DNA of 64,000 nt from an uncultured Collinsella sp. (GTDB lineage Bacteria; Actinomycetota; Coriobacteriia; Coriobacteriales; Coriobacteriaceae), in the NCBI GenBank assembly GCA_902494345.1, contig CABUSV010000003.1, forward strand, positions 62,001 through 126,000. Direction: 5' to 3'. Below, one piece after another: positions 26,413 to 34,744 of this stretch (its first letter is position 1; each line of letters opens with the position of its first letter). The position numbers and the translations under genes are program-made. Under the pieces are notes generated by a model. That model was not told where the DNA came from, made no database searches, and saw only the letters and a list, made by a program, of their open reading frames with translations.

Positions 26413-26452
26413 GACGGCGGGGGTGTGTGAAACACCCGTGCACCCCCGCCGT
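26413..26452 (-). terminator. Hairpin downstream of adhE (minus strand)
   Basis: A 13-bp GC-rich stem (26413-26425 with 26440-26452). On the minus strand it is followed only by ACTTCTATC, a weak T-tract, so termination may be partial and the kinase gene may receive read-through. Confidence 0.55.
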
Positions 26453-26469
26453 TAAAAACCGTGCTAAAA

Positions 26470-29118
26470 CTAGCAGACGGCGTAGTCCTGAGGCTCGCGG
26501 CCGTAGTAGGCGTCCAGGTAGAGCTCCTTGATCTCGCTCATGAGCGGGTAGCGCGGGTTAGCGCCGGTGCACTGGTCGTTGAATGCCTGCTCGGTCATCT
26601 CGTCGAGGGTGTCGAGGAAGTACTGCTCGTCAACACCGTAGTCGGCGATGGTCTTCTTGACGCCGATGAAGTCCTTGAGCTCCTCGAGCTTCGTGATGAA
26701 GTTCTCGAAGACCTCCTTGTCGTCCTTGCCCTCGATGCCGCAGTACTTGGCCATCTCAGCGTAGTTGTGCAGCGCGTTGGGGTAAGGATACTGGGAGAAG
26801 GTACCCATCTTGACGGGAGCCTCGGCGGCGTTGTAGCGCATGACGCGGGTCAGGATGACGGCGTTTGCGAGGCCGTGGGGCAGGTGATGGAAAGCGCCGA
26901 GCTTGTGGGCCATGGAGTGGTTGAGGCCCAGGAAGGCGTTGGCGAAGGCCATACCGGCCATGCAGGAGGCGTTGTGCATCTCCTCGCGGGCGTGCGGGTC
27001 CTTGGCGCCGTTCGTGAAGCTGGAGGGCAGGTTCTCGAAGACGAGCTTAGCAGCGCGCTCGGAGAGGCCCTTGGTGTAGTCGGAAGCCATGATGGAGACG
27101 TAGGACTCGATGGCGTGGGTCATGACGTCGATGCCGGAGGCAGCGGTCAGGCCGCGCGGGGCGGTCATGCAGTTGTCGGCGTCGACGATAGCCATGTTGG
27201 GGAGCAGCGCGTAGTCGGCGAGCGGCCACTTGATGCCGGTCTCCTTGTCGGTGATGATGGCGAACGGCGTGCACTCGGAGCCGGTACCCGAAGAGGTCGG
27301 GACGGCGACGAAGTAGGCCTTCTTGCCCATCTCGGGGAAGGTGAAGATACGCTTGCGGATGTCCATGAAGTCCATGGCCATGTCCTCAAACTTGCACTCG
27401 GGGTGCTCGTACATCATCCACATGATCTTGCCGGCGTCCATAGCGGAGCCACCGCCGACGGCGATGATGACGTCCGGCTCAAAGAGAGCCATCTGCTTGG
27501 CGCCGCGACGTGCGCACTGCAGCGACGGATCGGGCTCGACGTCGTAGAAGCAGTCGTGGGCGATGCCCATCTCGTCGAGCTTGGCCTCGATGGCGCGGGT
27601 GTTGCCATTCTTGAAGAGGAACTGGTCGGTGACGATGAATGCGCGCTTCTTGCCCATGACGTTGCCAAGCTCGTCGAGGGCGACGGGCGTGGAACCCTTC
27701 TTGAAGTAGACCTTCTCGGGAGCGCGGAACCACAGCATGTTCTCACGGCGCTCGGCCACAGTCTTAACGTTGATCAAGTGCTTCACCCCAACGTTCTCGG
27801 AGACGGAGTTGCCGCCCCAGGAGCCGCAGCCCAGGGTCAGAGACGGCTTCATGCCAAAGTTGTACAGGTCACCGATGCCGCCGTGCGAGGACGGGGTGTT
27901 GATGACGATACGGCAGGCCTTCATGACGTGCTCGAACAGGCTGATCTTCTCGGCCTGGGCGGGGTGCACGTACAGAGAGGCGGTGTGGCCCGGGCCACCG
28001 GCGAGCACCAGGTGCTCGGCCTTGTCGACGGCCTCCTGGAAGTCCTTGGCGTGATACATGGCCAGGACCGGGGAGAGCTTCTCGTGGGAGAACTCCTCCT
28101 TGGCGGGGTCGGTGGAGGTGACCTCGGCGATCAGGATCTTGGTCTTGGCGGGAACCTCGATGCCGGCGAGCTCGGCGATCTTGGCGGCAGCCATGCCGGG
28201 GATGCGGTGATCGAGAGCGCCGTTCTTGAACATGGCGGCACGCAGGGCCTCCATCTCGGCACCCTGCTTGACGAAGTAGCAGCCGCGCTTCTGGAACTCG
28301 GCCTTGACCTGGTCATAGATGGTGTCGATGACGGTCACGGACTGCTCGGAAGCGCAGATCATGCCGTTGTCGAAGGTCTTGGAGTGGATGATGGAGTTGA
28401 CGGCGAGCAGCACGTCGGCGGTGTCGTCGATGACGACCGGGGTGTTACCGGCGCCAACGCCCAGGGCGGGCTTGCCCGAGGAGTAGGCGGCCTTGACCAT
28501 GCCCGGGCCGCCGGTGGCGAGGATGATGTCGACGTCGCGCATGACCATGTTGGTCAGCTCGATGGAGGGGACATCGACCCAGCCGATGATGCCCTCGGGG
28601 GCGCCGGCCTTGACGGCGGCGTCAAGCACGAGCTTGGCGGCGGCGATGGTGCACTTGGCGGCAGCCGGGTGCGGGGAGATGATGATGGCGTTGCGGGTCT
28701 TCAGGCTGATCAGCGTCTTGAAGATCGCGGTGGAGGTGGGGTTGGTCGTCGGGATGACGGCGCCCACGATGCCGATGGGCTCGGCGATCTTGGTGATGCC
28801 GTAAGCCTCGTCGCGCTCCAGGACACCACAGGTCTTGGTGTTCTTGTAAGCGTTGTAGATGTACTCTGCGGCGTAGTGGTTCTTGATGACCTTGTCCTCA
28901 AGAACGCCGCGGCCGGTCTCCTCGATGGCCATCTTCGCCAACGGGATACGAGCCTTGTTGGCGGCCATGGCGGCCTCATAGAAGATCTTGTCGACCTGCT
29001 CCTGCGTGTACGTAGCAAAAAGCGCCTGGGCCTCTCGCATCTGAGCGAGCTTAGCCTCAAGCGCCTCTACGTTGTCCACAATTGCGGGAGTAGTGTTTTC
29101 CGGTGACTTTTTCACCAT
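26470..29118 (-). CDS. adhE: Bifunctional acetaldehyde-CoA/alcohol dehydrogenase
   Basis: AdhE reduces acetyl-CoA to ethanol in two NADH-consuming steps and reoxidises NADH in fermentation. It forms filaments (spirosomes) in characterised species. The 882-residue protein has the N-terminal aldehyde dehydrogenase half, with catalytic Cys in FDNGMICASEQSV and NAD-site GPGMVKAAYSSGKPALGVG. The C-terminal iron-dependent alcohol dehydrogenase half has GGGSAMDAGKIMW and metal-binding His in NHSMAHKLGAFHHLPHG. ATG 29118 lies after AAGGAGA. A palindrome around the -10 may mark a regulator site. Confidence 0.97.
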   Translation of the reverse strand: MVKKSPENTTPAIVDNVEALEAKLAQMREAQALFATYTQEQVDKIFYEAAMAANKARIPLAKMAIEETGRGVLEDKVIKNHYAAEYIYNAYKNTKTCGVLERDEAYGITKIAEPIGIVGAVIPTTNPTSTAIFKTLISLKTRNAIIISPHPAAAKCTIAAAKLVLDAAVKAGAPEGIIGWVDVPSIELTNMVMRDVDIILATGGPGMVKAAYSSGKPALGVGAGNTPVVIDDTADVLLAVNSIIHSKTFDNGMICASEQSVTVIDTIYDQVKAEFQKRGCYFVKQGAEMEALRAAMFKNGALDHRIPGMAAAKIAELAGIEVPAKTKILIAEVTSTDPAKEEFSHEKLSPVLAMYHAKDFQEAVDKAEHLVLAGGPGHTASLYVHPAQAEKISLFEHVMKACRIVINTPSSHGGIGDLYNFGMKPSLTLGCGSWGGNSVSENVGVKHLINVKTVAERRENMLWFRAPEKVYFKKGSTPVALDELGNVMGKKRAFIVTDQFLFKNGNTRAIEAKLDEMGIAHDCFYDVEPDPSLQCARRGAKQMALFEPDVIIAVGGGSAMDAGKIMWMMYEHPECKFEDMAMDFMDIRKRIFTFPEMGKKAYFVAVPTSSGTGSECTPFAIITDKETGIKWPLADYALLPNMAIVDADNCMTAPRGLTAASGIDVMTHAIESYVSIMASDYTKGLSERAAKLVFENLPSSFTNGAKDPHAREEMHNASCMAGMAFANAFLGLNHSMAHKLGAFHHLPHGLANAVILTRVMRYNAAEAPVKMGTFSQYPYPNALHNYAEMAKYCGIEGKDDKEVFENFITKLEELKDFIGVKKTIADYGVDEQYFLDTLDEMTEQAFNDQCTGANPRYPLMSEIKELYLDAYYGREPQDYAVC

Positions 29119-29153
29119 TTGTGTCTCCTTGCGATCGGAGATTTACCCTACGC

Positions 29154-29169
29154 CTTGCATGATAGCAAG
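29154..29169 (-). promoter_or_regulatory. Putative adhE promoter inside a palindrome
   Basis: On the minus strand TGC-TATCAT (extended -10) is enclosed exactly by the inverted repeat CTTGC / GCAAG (29154-29158, 29165-29169). No convincing -35 is seen. A repressor or redox sensor binding here would block transcription; that is inference. Confidence 0.5.
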
Positions 29170-29269
29170 AAATTATTCGGCGAACGGTAAGATTCCTGTA
29201 AAAGGCACACTAAAACGCTTCAATAAAATGAACCGCTTTAACTAAAACTATCTGCCTGCTGCATCGCCC

Positions 29270-29320
29270 CACTCGTTGGGGACAGACTTACATGAGTGCT
29301 TTCACTCATTTGGGACAGAC
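29270..29320 (+). repeat. Left REP-like repeat
   Basis: Two direct boxes, TTGGGGACAGAC (29276-29287) and TTTGGGACAGAC (29309-29320), flank a perfect 7-bp hairpin ATGAGTG-CTTT-CACTCAT (29292-29309). Confidence 0.8.
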
Positions 29321-29450
29321 ATCGTTTTGCCATTTTGCCGTTCTGGGCCTGTTATTGCCGCTTATTGTATATAAATAGGTTGCAGGCTCAGCATTTCGCG
29401 TTGCTTCTCTCCTTTTAGGTGTTGCCTGAACAGTTTTGACAGGAGAGATT

Positions 29451-30227
29451 ATGCCCCGATGCGCCCGCCCCGTTTCGATCACCGGCTATTACCACGTCTT
29501 TGACCGTGGCAACTCCAAACAGATTATTTTTGAAGATGACTCCGACCGTTATCGTTTCTTATCGGATATCTCGGACAGGTTTGCGCGCCATGAAGTGGCG
29601 GTGTTGGCTTGGTGCCTTATGGACAATCACTTCCATTTGATGGCTGATGACCCATTTGCCAACCTTTCAAAGGCAATGCAGTGCGCGTTGACAGCATATG
29701 CTAAGTATTTCAACGGGAAAACGGGGAGAACGGGGCATCTGTTTGATAATCGCTATTCGCGGGTCGCAGTTGAGTCGGACGTGCAGGCGGTGCGGCTGCT
29801 CGACTATATTCATCTCAATCCCGTGAAGGGTGCGCTCGACTCACTCGAGACGTACCGCTGGTCAAGCTACAAGGCATATCAGCTGGGCTATGATCCCTTT
29901 GACATCTGTGATGCGGCCCCTATGCTCGATATTGTCGGAGGCTCCCGTTGCTATTGCGAGCATCTCGAGGAAGTTGCTGGGCGCATCTGGGCAATGGAGG
30001 TTCTTCCACGCCGGCGGATCTCCGATGAGGAGGCCCTTTCCGTTGCGCGCGAAGTTCTGCCGAGCATAGATCCTGCACTGCTCAAAGCCCTGCCACGCCC
30101 CGAACGCGATGCCTGCCTGCTGAGGCTCAGGCGGGCACATCTCACGGTTAAGCAAATTGCCCGTATCACCGGTATCGGCGCCACGAGCGTGACCAAGGCA
30201 ACTGCAGGCTGGAACGAGGCGGCGTGA
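29451..30227 (+). CDS. REP-associated tyrosine (Y1/HUH) transposase, RAYT
   Basis: 258-residue protein of the Y1_Tnp/IS200-like family, single-copy RAYT type rather than an insertion-sequence enzyme. The HUH metal motif is NHFHLMADD, the candidate nucleophile Tyr lies in LTAYAKYFNGKTGRTGHLF, and the conserved DNRYSRVAVESD and LLDYIHLNPVKGAL blocks follow. The N-terminus SITGYYHVFDRGN is typical. Residues ~225-255 resemble a DnaA-like helix-turn-helix. ATG 29451 follows AGGAGAG; an upstream in-frame TTG (29436) is less likely. RAYTs act on REP hairpins such as those flanking this gene. Confidence 0.87.
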   Translation: MPRCARPVSITGYYHVFDRGNSKQIIFEDDSDRYRFLSDISDRFARHEVAVLAWCLMDNHFHLMADDPFANLSKAMQCALTAYAKYFNGKTGRTGHLFDNRYSRVAVESDVQAVRLLDYIHLNPVKGALDSLETYRWSSYKAYQLGYDPFDICDAAPMLDIVGGSRCYCEHLEEVAGRIWAMEVLPRRRISDEEALSVAREVLPSIDPALLKALPRPERDACLLRLRRAHLTVKQIARITGIGATSVTKATAGWNEAA

Positions 30228-30260
30228 GGCGGGGGCCGAACCGCTGCCGGCATGCGTTAC

Positions 30261-30311
30261 GTCTGTCCCCAATGCGTGAAAACACTCATGTAAGTCTGTC
30301 CCCAATGAGTG
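30261..30311 (-). repeat. Right REP-like repeat (inverted)
   Basis: Inverted copy of the left repeat, 47 of 51 positions identical. It keeps both GTCTGTCCC boxes; the central stem has one mismatch (GCGTGAAAACACTC). Confidence 0.8.
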
Positions 30312-30312
30312 C

Positions 30313-30345
30313 AAAAAGGCGCCCTCCGTAGGGGAGGGCGCCTTT
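30313..30345 (-). terminator. Terminator of rpmB (minus strand)
   Basis: A 13-bp stem (30315-30327 with 30333-30345) followed on the minus strand by a run of T. It begins 2 bp from the right REP repeat. Confidence 0.85.
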
Positions 30346-30413
30346 GGTAAGTTCTATGTGAACGCGAGGTCTTTGACCCGGAGAGTCCGAGGTACTTGTT
30401 GGTAAGACCTTAT

Positions 30414-30602
30414 TTAGGAGCGCGCAACCTTGCCGGACTTGAGGCAGGTGGAGCAAACGTTCATCTTGCGACGGTGACCATCGACGACGACGTAGACGCG
30501 CTGGATGTTGGGGCGGAACTTACGGTTGGTGACGCGGTGAGAGTGGCTGATGGAGCGACCGGCAACGGGGTGCTTACCGCAAACTTCGCAAACTTTGGAC
30601 AT
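30414..30602 (-). CDS. rpmB: 50S ribosomal protein L28
   Basis: 62-residue zinc-ribbon form of L28. It has two CxxC pairs, VCEVCGK near the N-terminus and VCSTCLKSG near the C-terminus, which bind one zinc. The core SHSHRVTNRKFRPNIQRV is diagnostic. ATG 30602 is preceded on the minus strand by AAGGAGGG; a longer in-frame reading adds 16 unlikely residues. It is a monocistronic minus-strand unit with an extended -10 promoter. Confidence 0.96.
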   Translation of the reverse strand: MSKVCEVCGKHPVAGRSISHSHRVTNRKFRPNIQRVYVVVDGHRRKMNVCSTCLKSGKVARS

Positions 30603-30656
30603 AACTGACCCTCCTTGGGCGACAAACGAACATGTCGCGTTAACAAACAAGCCTGA

Positions 30657-30665
30657 ACTATAGCA
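30657..30665 (-). promoter_or_regulatory. Putative rpmB promoter (extended -10)
   Basis: Minus-strand TGC-TATAGT, identical to the element before rpsT. No -35 match is seen. The predicted leader is about 50 nt. Confidence 0.55.
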
Positions 30666-30925
30666 CAGAAGCAGCTCCCTGTGCGTAATCTACACAGAGA
30701 TATTCCTCTTTTGGCGATAGTGCTCACGCCACGGCCCTGGACGTAGATCCGATTTGCGTGCAGCAGAGGGGATTATGCCAGCTCGTGCGCGCGTTTTCAA
30801 GCTCGTCCCACAAATATATATAGGTTTATGGAGCATTGGGCTCCGTTTACGGATTGCTCTGTATTTATGCTCGCAATTAAGCTCGAGGTTGGCTACACTA
30901 TCCCTTGACCATTAAAGGGGTACGA

Positions 30926-31032
30926 GATACCCACATGGAATTACATTGCTGCCAAAGAGCAGCCCTTCCTGTGGGTGTCTGGTCCGCTTTGAGCGGTCGG
31001 GCATCTATTTTTTTGACTGTGTCAGCAGTCAA
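30926..31032 (+). promoter_or_regulatory. Structured pyrR leader, candidate attenuator
   Basis: Three successive hairpins precede pyrR: a long-range stem GATACCCACA / TGTGGGTGTC (30926-30935 with 30970-30979, one G-T pair), a short stem CCGCT-TTG-AGCGG (30984-30996) followed within 12 nt by seven T (31008-31014), and TTGACTG / CAGTCAA (31013-31019 with 31026-31032). The second resembles a terminator and the last could sequester the region before the ribosome site. Control by PyrR plus UMP is inferred from position. Confidence 0.5.
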
Positions 31033-31053
31033 GACATGTGAGGAAGGAGATCG

Positions 31054-31638
31054 ATGGGCACGACTTCCCCCAAGGCGGTCATCATGGACGAGACCGCCGT
31101 CAACCGAGCGATGACCCGCATCGCGCACGAGATTCTCGAGCGCAACGAGGGCTGTGAAGACCTCGCTCTGGTCGGCATCGTCACGCGCGGCGACCTTCTG
31201 GCAAAGAAGCTCGCCGAGGAGATCAAGGAGATCGAGGGCGTCGACGTTCCGCTCGGCAGCCTGGACATCAGCTTCTACCGCGATGACTATGCGACCAATT
31301 TCGCTCCCGCGATCCACGCTACCAACATTCCCTTCAGTGTCGACGGCAAGCGCGTCGTGCTGGTGGACGACATCCTGTATACGGGCCGTACCATCCGCGC
31401 CGCTCTCGACGCCGTCATGGACTTGGGCCGTCCGAGCCGCATTGAGCTGGCTGTCCTCGTTGACCGCGGCCACCGTGAGCTCCCCATCTCGCCGGACTTT
31501 GTCGGCAAGAACGTTCCCTCGTCGCATGAGGAGAACGTACACCTATATATGAAGGAAGTTGACGGCCACACCGCCGTCGAGATTAACGACGTCGCGCCGG
31601 GTTCCCACGTGGGCTCCGCGCCGCTGGGAGGTGAGTAG
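31054..31638 (+). CDS. pyrR: Bifunctional pyr operon regulator / uracil phosphoribosyltransferase PyrR
   Basis: PyrR binds pyr mRNA in response to UMP/UTP and reduces operon expression; it also has weak UPRTase activity. The PRPP-binding loop VVLVDDILYTGRTIRAALDA and the N-terminal DETAVNRAMTRIAHEILERN are characteristic. The 194-residue length is slightly longer than the usual ~180, with an extra C-terminal tail after ENVHLYMKEVDG. ATG follows GGAAGGAG. It heads the pyr genes, as in Firmicutes. Confidence 0.95.
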   Translation: MGTTSPKAVIMDETAVNRAMTRIAHEILERNEGCEDLALVGIVTRGDLLAKKLAEEIKEIEGVDVPLGSLDISFYRDDYATNFAPAIHATNIPFSVDGKRVVLVDDILYTGRTIRAALDAVMDLGRPSRIELAVLVDRGHRELPISPDFVGKNVPSSHEENVHLYMKEVDGHTAVEINDVAPGSHVGSAPLGGE

Positions 31639-31642
31639 TACC

Positions 31643-32587
31643 GTGGCGTTCAACCATAAGCACCTGATCGACATTACCGAGTACTCCGAAGAGGATATCA
31701 AGCTCATCCTCGAGACCGCCAAGGCGTTCTCCGAGGTCAACGAGCGTGCCATCAAGAAGGTCCCCACGCTCAAGGGCAAGACCATCGTCAACATGTTCAA
31801 CGAGCCCTCGACGCGCACCCGCAGCTCTTTCGAGCTCGCCGAGAAGCGTCTTTCGGCCGACAGCCTTAACTTTGGCGGCTCCTCGACCTCCACGGTCAAG
31901 GGCGAGAGCCTTGTCGACACCGTCGAGACCCTCAACGCCTATAAGATCGACTGCATTGTCGTGCGCGACAAGCACGCCGGCGCTCCCTACATCGTCACGC
32001 AGAACTCGCCCGCAAGCGTCATCTGCGCCGGTGACGGCAAGCACAACCATCCTACGCAGGCCCTGCTCGACCTGTACACCATCTGGGAGCACAAGGGTGA
32101 TTTCCACGGTCTGAAGGTCGCCGTCGTCGGCGATATCGCCCACTCCCGCGTTTGCGGCTCGCTGATCCCCGCCCTTAAGATTATGGGCTGCGAGACCTAC
32201 GCCGTCGCCCCCGGCACGCTGCTGCCGCCGTCGCCCGAGGTCCTGGGCTGCGACCACGTGACGAGCGACCTCGATTCCGTCCTGCCCGAGCTGGACGTCG
32301 TCTACATGCTGCGCGTGCAGCAGGAGCGCCTCGAGGGTGCCCCGTTCCCGACCATTCGCGAGTACCACAAGCTCTTCGGCCTGACCAAGGACCGCGAGAA
32401 GCTTATGAAGCCCGACGCGATCATCTGCCACCCGGGCCCCATCAACCGCGGCGTCGAGTTCGATTCCTATATGGCCGACCACCCGCAACGCTCCGTCATC
32501 CTGGAGCAGGTCTACGCCGGTATCTGCGTGCGTATGGCTATCCTGTATCTGCTGCTTGGAGGTGCCGATAATGGCCTTGCTTCTTAA
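31643..32587 (+). CDS. pyrB: Aspartate carbamoyltransferase catalytic subunit
   Basis: Condenses carbamoyl phosphate with aspartate in UMP synthesis. The carbamoyl-phosphate motif is NEPSTRTRSSFELAEKRLSA, the aspartate-side loop HPTQALLDLYTIWE and the C-terminal HPGPINRGVEF. 314 residues; GTG 31643 is preferred, with GGGAGG 11 nt upstream; GTG 31631 overlaps that site. No PyrI regulatory subunit is encoded nearby, as usual in Gram-positives. The end overlaps pyrC by 17 nt. Confidence 0.97.
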   Translation: MAFNHKHLIDITEYSEEDIKLILETAKAFSEVNERAIKKVPTLKGKTIVNMFNEPSTRTRSSFELAEKRLSADSLNFGGSSTSTVKGESLVDTVETLNAYKIDCIVVRDKHAGAPYIVTQNSPASVICAGDGKHNHPTQALLDLYTIWEHKGDFHGLKVAVVGDIAHSRVCGSLIPALKIMGCETYAVAPGTLLPPSPEVLGCDHVTSDLDSVLPELDVVYMLRVQQERLEGAPFPTIREYHKLFGLTKDREKLMKPDAIICHPGPINRGVEFDSYMADHPQRSVILEQVYAGICVRMAILYLLLGGADNGLAS

Positions 32588-33860
32588 GAATGCCCACGTC
32601 GTCGACCCGTCCGTCGAGCTTGACGGTGTCGTTGACGTCCTGATTGACGGCGACAAGATCGCCGAGGTCGGCGAGAATCTCGCCGTCGAGGGAGCCGAGG
32701 TCCGTGACCTTTCCGGCAAGTACCTCGTCCCCGGCCTGGTGGACATGCACGTTCACCTTCGCGAGCCTGGCTACGAGGTCAAAGAGGACATCGAGAGCGG
32801 CACCCGCGCAGCTGCCAAGGGCGGCTTTACCGGCGTGTGCGCCATGCCCAACACCGATCCCGTCACCGATAACGGCACCGTCGTGGAGTTCGTCAAGTCC
32901 CGCGCTGCCGAGGTCGGCCACTGCCGCGTCTATCCGTCGGGCGCCATGACCCGCGGTCTTAAGGGCGAGGCCATGTCCGAGATGGGCGATATGGTCGCCC
33001 ACGGCGCCGTCGCCTTCACCGATGACGGTCGCGGCGTGCAGGGCGCGGGCATGCTCCGTCGCTGCATGGACTACGGCAAGATGTTCGGCAAGGTCTTCAT
33101 GAGCCACTGCCAGGACGAGGACCTGGTCGGCCATGGCCAGATCAACGAGGGCAAGGTCTCGACCCGTCTGGCCCTCGAGGGTTGGCCGGCTGCCGGCGAG
33201 GAGCTCCAGATCGCTCGCGACATCGAGATCGCCAAGCTGACCGGTGCCAAGCTGCACATCCAGCACATCTCTACCGCCCACGGCCTGGAGCTCGTGCGAG
33301 CTGGTAAGGCCGCTGGCGTTCAGGTTACCTGCGAGGCCACCCCGCACCACATGTTCCTGACCGAGAACGACCTGGACGAGACCTACAACACCTCGCTCAA
33401 GGTCAATCCGCCGCTGCGTACCGAGGAGGATGCCGAGGCCATCCGTCAGGGCGTCATCGACGGCACCGTCGACGCTATCGTCACCGATCACGCTCCCCAC
33501 ACTCCGTGGGAGAAGGCCCGCGAGTTCGAGCTTGCGCCCTTTGGCATGATCGGCCTCGAGACCTCCCTGTCGCTCGTACTCACCGAGCTGGTCAACACGG
33601 GCAAGATGAGCGTGGGCCGCATGGTCGAGCTCATGGCCATCAAGCCGCGTGAGATTCTGGGCCTCGACCAGGTTCAGGTCAAGGCGGGCTCCGTTGCCGA
33701 CCTGACCGTGTTCGACCCCTCTGCCACCTGGACGGTCGGCGAGGACGGTTATGAGTCGCGCGCCGAGAACTCCGGTTTTGCCGGCCGCACGCTTACCGGT
33801 CGTGCCACCGATGTGTTTGTCGGCGGTAAGCAGACGCTCGCCGACGGCTGCATCTGCTAG
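32571..33860 (+). CDS. pyrC: Dihydroorotase
   Basis: Type I, zinc-dependent dihydroorotase of the amidohydrolase superfamily (429 residues). Metal ligands are in VDMHVHLREPGYEVKEDI (HxH), the later His residues in HCQDEDL and IQHIST, and the catalytic Asp in TDHAPHTPWEK. ATG 32571 has GGAGG eight bases upstream, inside the end of pyrB. A 92-bp gap with a GC-rich stem (gcgcgg / ccgcgc, about 33880-33904) precedes pyrK, so some attenuation between pyrC and pyrK is possible. Confidence 0.96.
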   Translation: MALLLKNAHVVDPSVELDGVVDVLIDGDKIAEVGENLAVEGAEVRDLSGKYLVPGLVDMHVHLREPGYEVKEDIESGTRAAAKGGFTGVCAMPNTDPVTDNGTVVEFVKSRAAEVGHCRVYPSGAMTRGLKGEAMSEMGDMVAHGAVAFTDDGRGVQGAGMLRRCMDYGKMFGKVFMSHCQDEDLVGHGQINEGKVSTRLALEGWPAAGEELQIARDIEIAKLTGAKLHIQHISTAHGLELVRAGKAAGVQVTCEATPHHMFLTENDLDETYNTSLKVNPPLRTEEDAEAIRQGVIDGTVDAIVTDHAPHTPWEKAREFELAPFGMIGLETSLSLVLTELVNTGKMSVGRMVELMAIKPREILGLDQVQVKAGSVADLTVFDPSATWTVGEDGYESRAENSGFAGRTLTGRATDVFVGGKQTLADGCIC

Positions 33861-33952
33861 CATAGCCTTATCGCTTTTGTGCGCGGTGCCCTTGCGGTGC
33901 CGCGCTTTCTGTTCGTTTTGACCATGCAATCGCATGGGGGATTGGAGCGTCT

Positions 33953-34744
33953 ATGCCCACACCTTCCACTGCACGCATGCATGACTTCGAGGTCGTCTCG
34001 AACCGGGAGATCGCCGACGGCATCTTCTCGCTCGTCATCTCGGCCCCTAAGCTTGCAAGTGCGCTCAAGCCCGGTCAGTTTGTGAATATCGCCGTACCTG
34101 GCGATGCGTCCTCTCTGCTTCGCGTGCCCCTGAGCTTCTATCGCGCTGACGCCGAGGCCGGCACCGTCGAGCTGTGGTACGCCGTCGTGGGCGACGATAC
34201 CCGTCGTTTGTCCCAGATGGGCCCTGGCTCCTCCTCTAACCTGCTGGGCCCCGGTGGCCGTGGCTGGATGGTACCCGAGGGCACCAGGAAGGCCCTGCTC
34301 GTCGCCGGTGGCATCGGCGTTCCGCCTGTGCTGTGTCTTGCCGGTATGCTTGCCGAGCAGAGTGTTGATGTGGACGTGTGCCTGGGCTTTGGTACCGCTT
34401 CCAAGGCCGTGGGCATCGATGAGTTCCGTGCGCTGGGCGCCACGGTTAACGTGTGCACCGACGATGGCACGCTGGGCACGCACGGTTTTTGCACCGACCC
34501 GGCAGCCGAGCTGCTCGGCGAGGTCGGCTACGACTACGTCGCTAGCTGCGGCCCCGCCGTCATGATGAAGAAAGTCGCCGCCGCTGCCGCCGAGGCCGGT
34601 GCGTACTGCGAGGTGTCGCTTGAGCGCATGATGAGCTGTGGCTTTGGCGCCTGCAACACCTGCAATGTAGAGACGGTCGACGGTATGAAGGGCGCCTGCA
34701 TGTGCGGCCCCGTGTTCGATGCTTCCAAGGTGGTGGTCTTCTAG
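33953..34744 (+). CDS. pyrK: Dihydroorotate dehydrogenase electron-transfer subunit
   Basis: FAD and [2Fe-2S] subunit that passes electrons from PyrD to NAD in the class 1B enzyme. The FAD-binding barrel includes KPGQFVNIAVPG and PLSFYRAD; the nucleotide-binding domain has ALLVAGGIGVPPVL. Four cluster cysteines are visible in SCGFGACNTCNVETVDG and CMCGPVF. 263 residues. Coupling of dihydroorotate oxidation to NAD suits an anaerobe. Its TAG overlaps the pyrD GTG by one base. Confidence 0.94.
   Translation: MPTPSTARMHDFEVVSNREIADGIFSLVISAPKLASALKPGQFVNIAVPGDASSLLRVPLSFYRADAEAGTVELWYAVVGDDTRRLSQMGPGSSSNLLGPGGRGWMVPEGTRKALLVAGGIGVPPVLCLAGMLAEQSVDVDVCLGFGTASKAVGIDEFRALGATVNVCTDDGTLGTHGFCTDPAAELLGEVGYDYVASCGPAVMMKKVAAAAAEAGAYCEVSLERMMSCGFGACNTCNVETVDGMKGACMCGPVFDASKVVVF

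Larger units (their letters stand above)
29119..29450. other. 332-bp gap between adhE and the transposase gene
   Basis: Holds the divergent control regions. From left: adhE ribosome site and promoter (minus strand), an AT-rich stretch at 29210-29250 with two similar CTAAAAC-type segments, the left 51-bp repeat (29270-29320), then an AT-rich TATATAAATA segment (about 29368-29377) that may serve the transposase. No coding sequence is seen. Confidence 0.7.
29270..30311 (+). mobile_element. REP/RAYT element: Y1 transposase gene between inverted 51-bp repeats
   Basis: Two 51-bp sequences (29270-29320 and 30261-30311) face each other and match at 47 positions. Between them is a single gene for a Y1-type (HUH) transposase. 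Each repeat has a short hairpin flanked by GGGACAGAC boxes, the layout expected for REP sequences that RAYT proteins recognise. No target-site duplication is seen, as expected for Y1 enzymes. Element boundaries beyond the repeats cannot be set from one copy. Confidence 0.78.
30603..31053. other. 451-bp divergent gap between rpmB and pyrR
   Basis: Contains the rpmB ribosome site and promoter (minus strand), an AT-rich middle (30800-30890) with no supported gene, a weak plus-strand -10 (TACACT, 30894-30899), and the structured pyrR leader (30926-31032). Confidence 0.7.

Noticed and set aside
26461..29106. 881-codon plus-strand frame opposite adhE
   Set aside because: adhE is certain on the minus strand; the antisense product is low-complexity Val/Gly/Leu/Asp.
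30776..30919. 47-codon plus-strand frame with ATG after GAGGGG in the rpmB-pyrR gap
   Set aside because: The ribosome-like site is too close to the ATG, the region is AT-rich promoter sequence, and the product resembles nothing I recognise.
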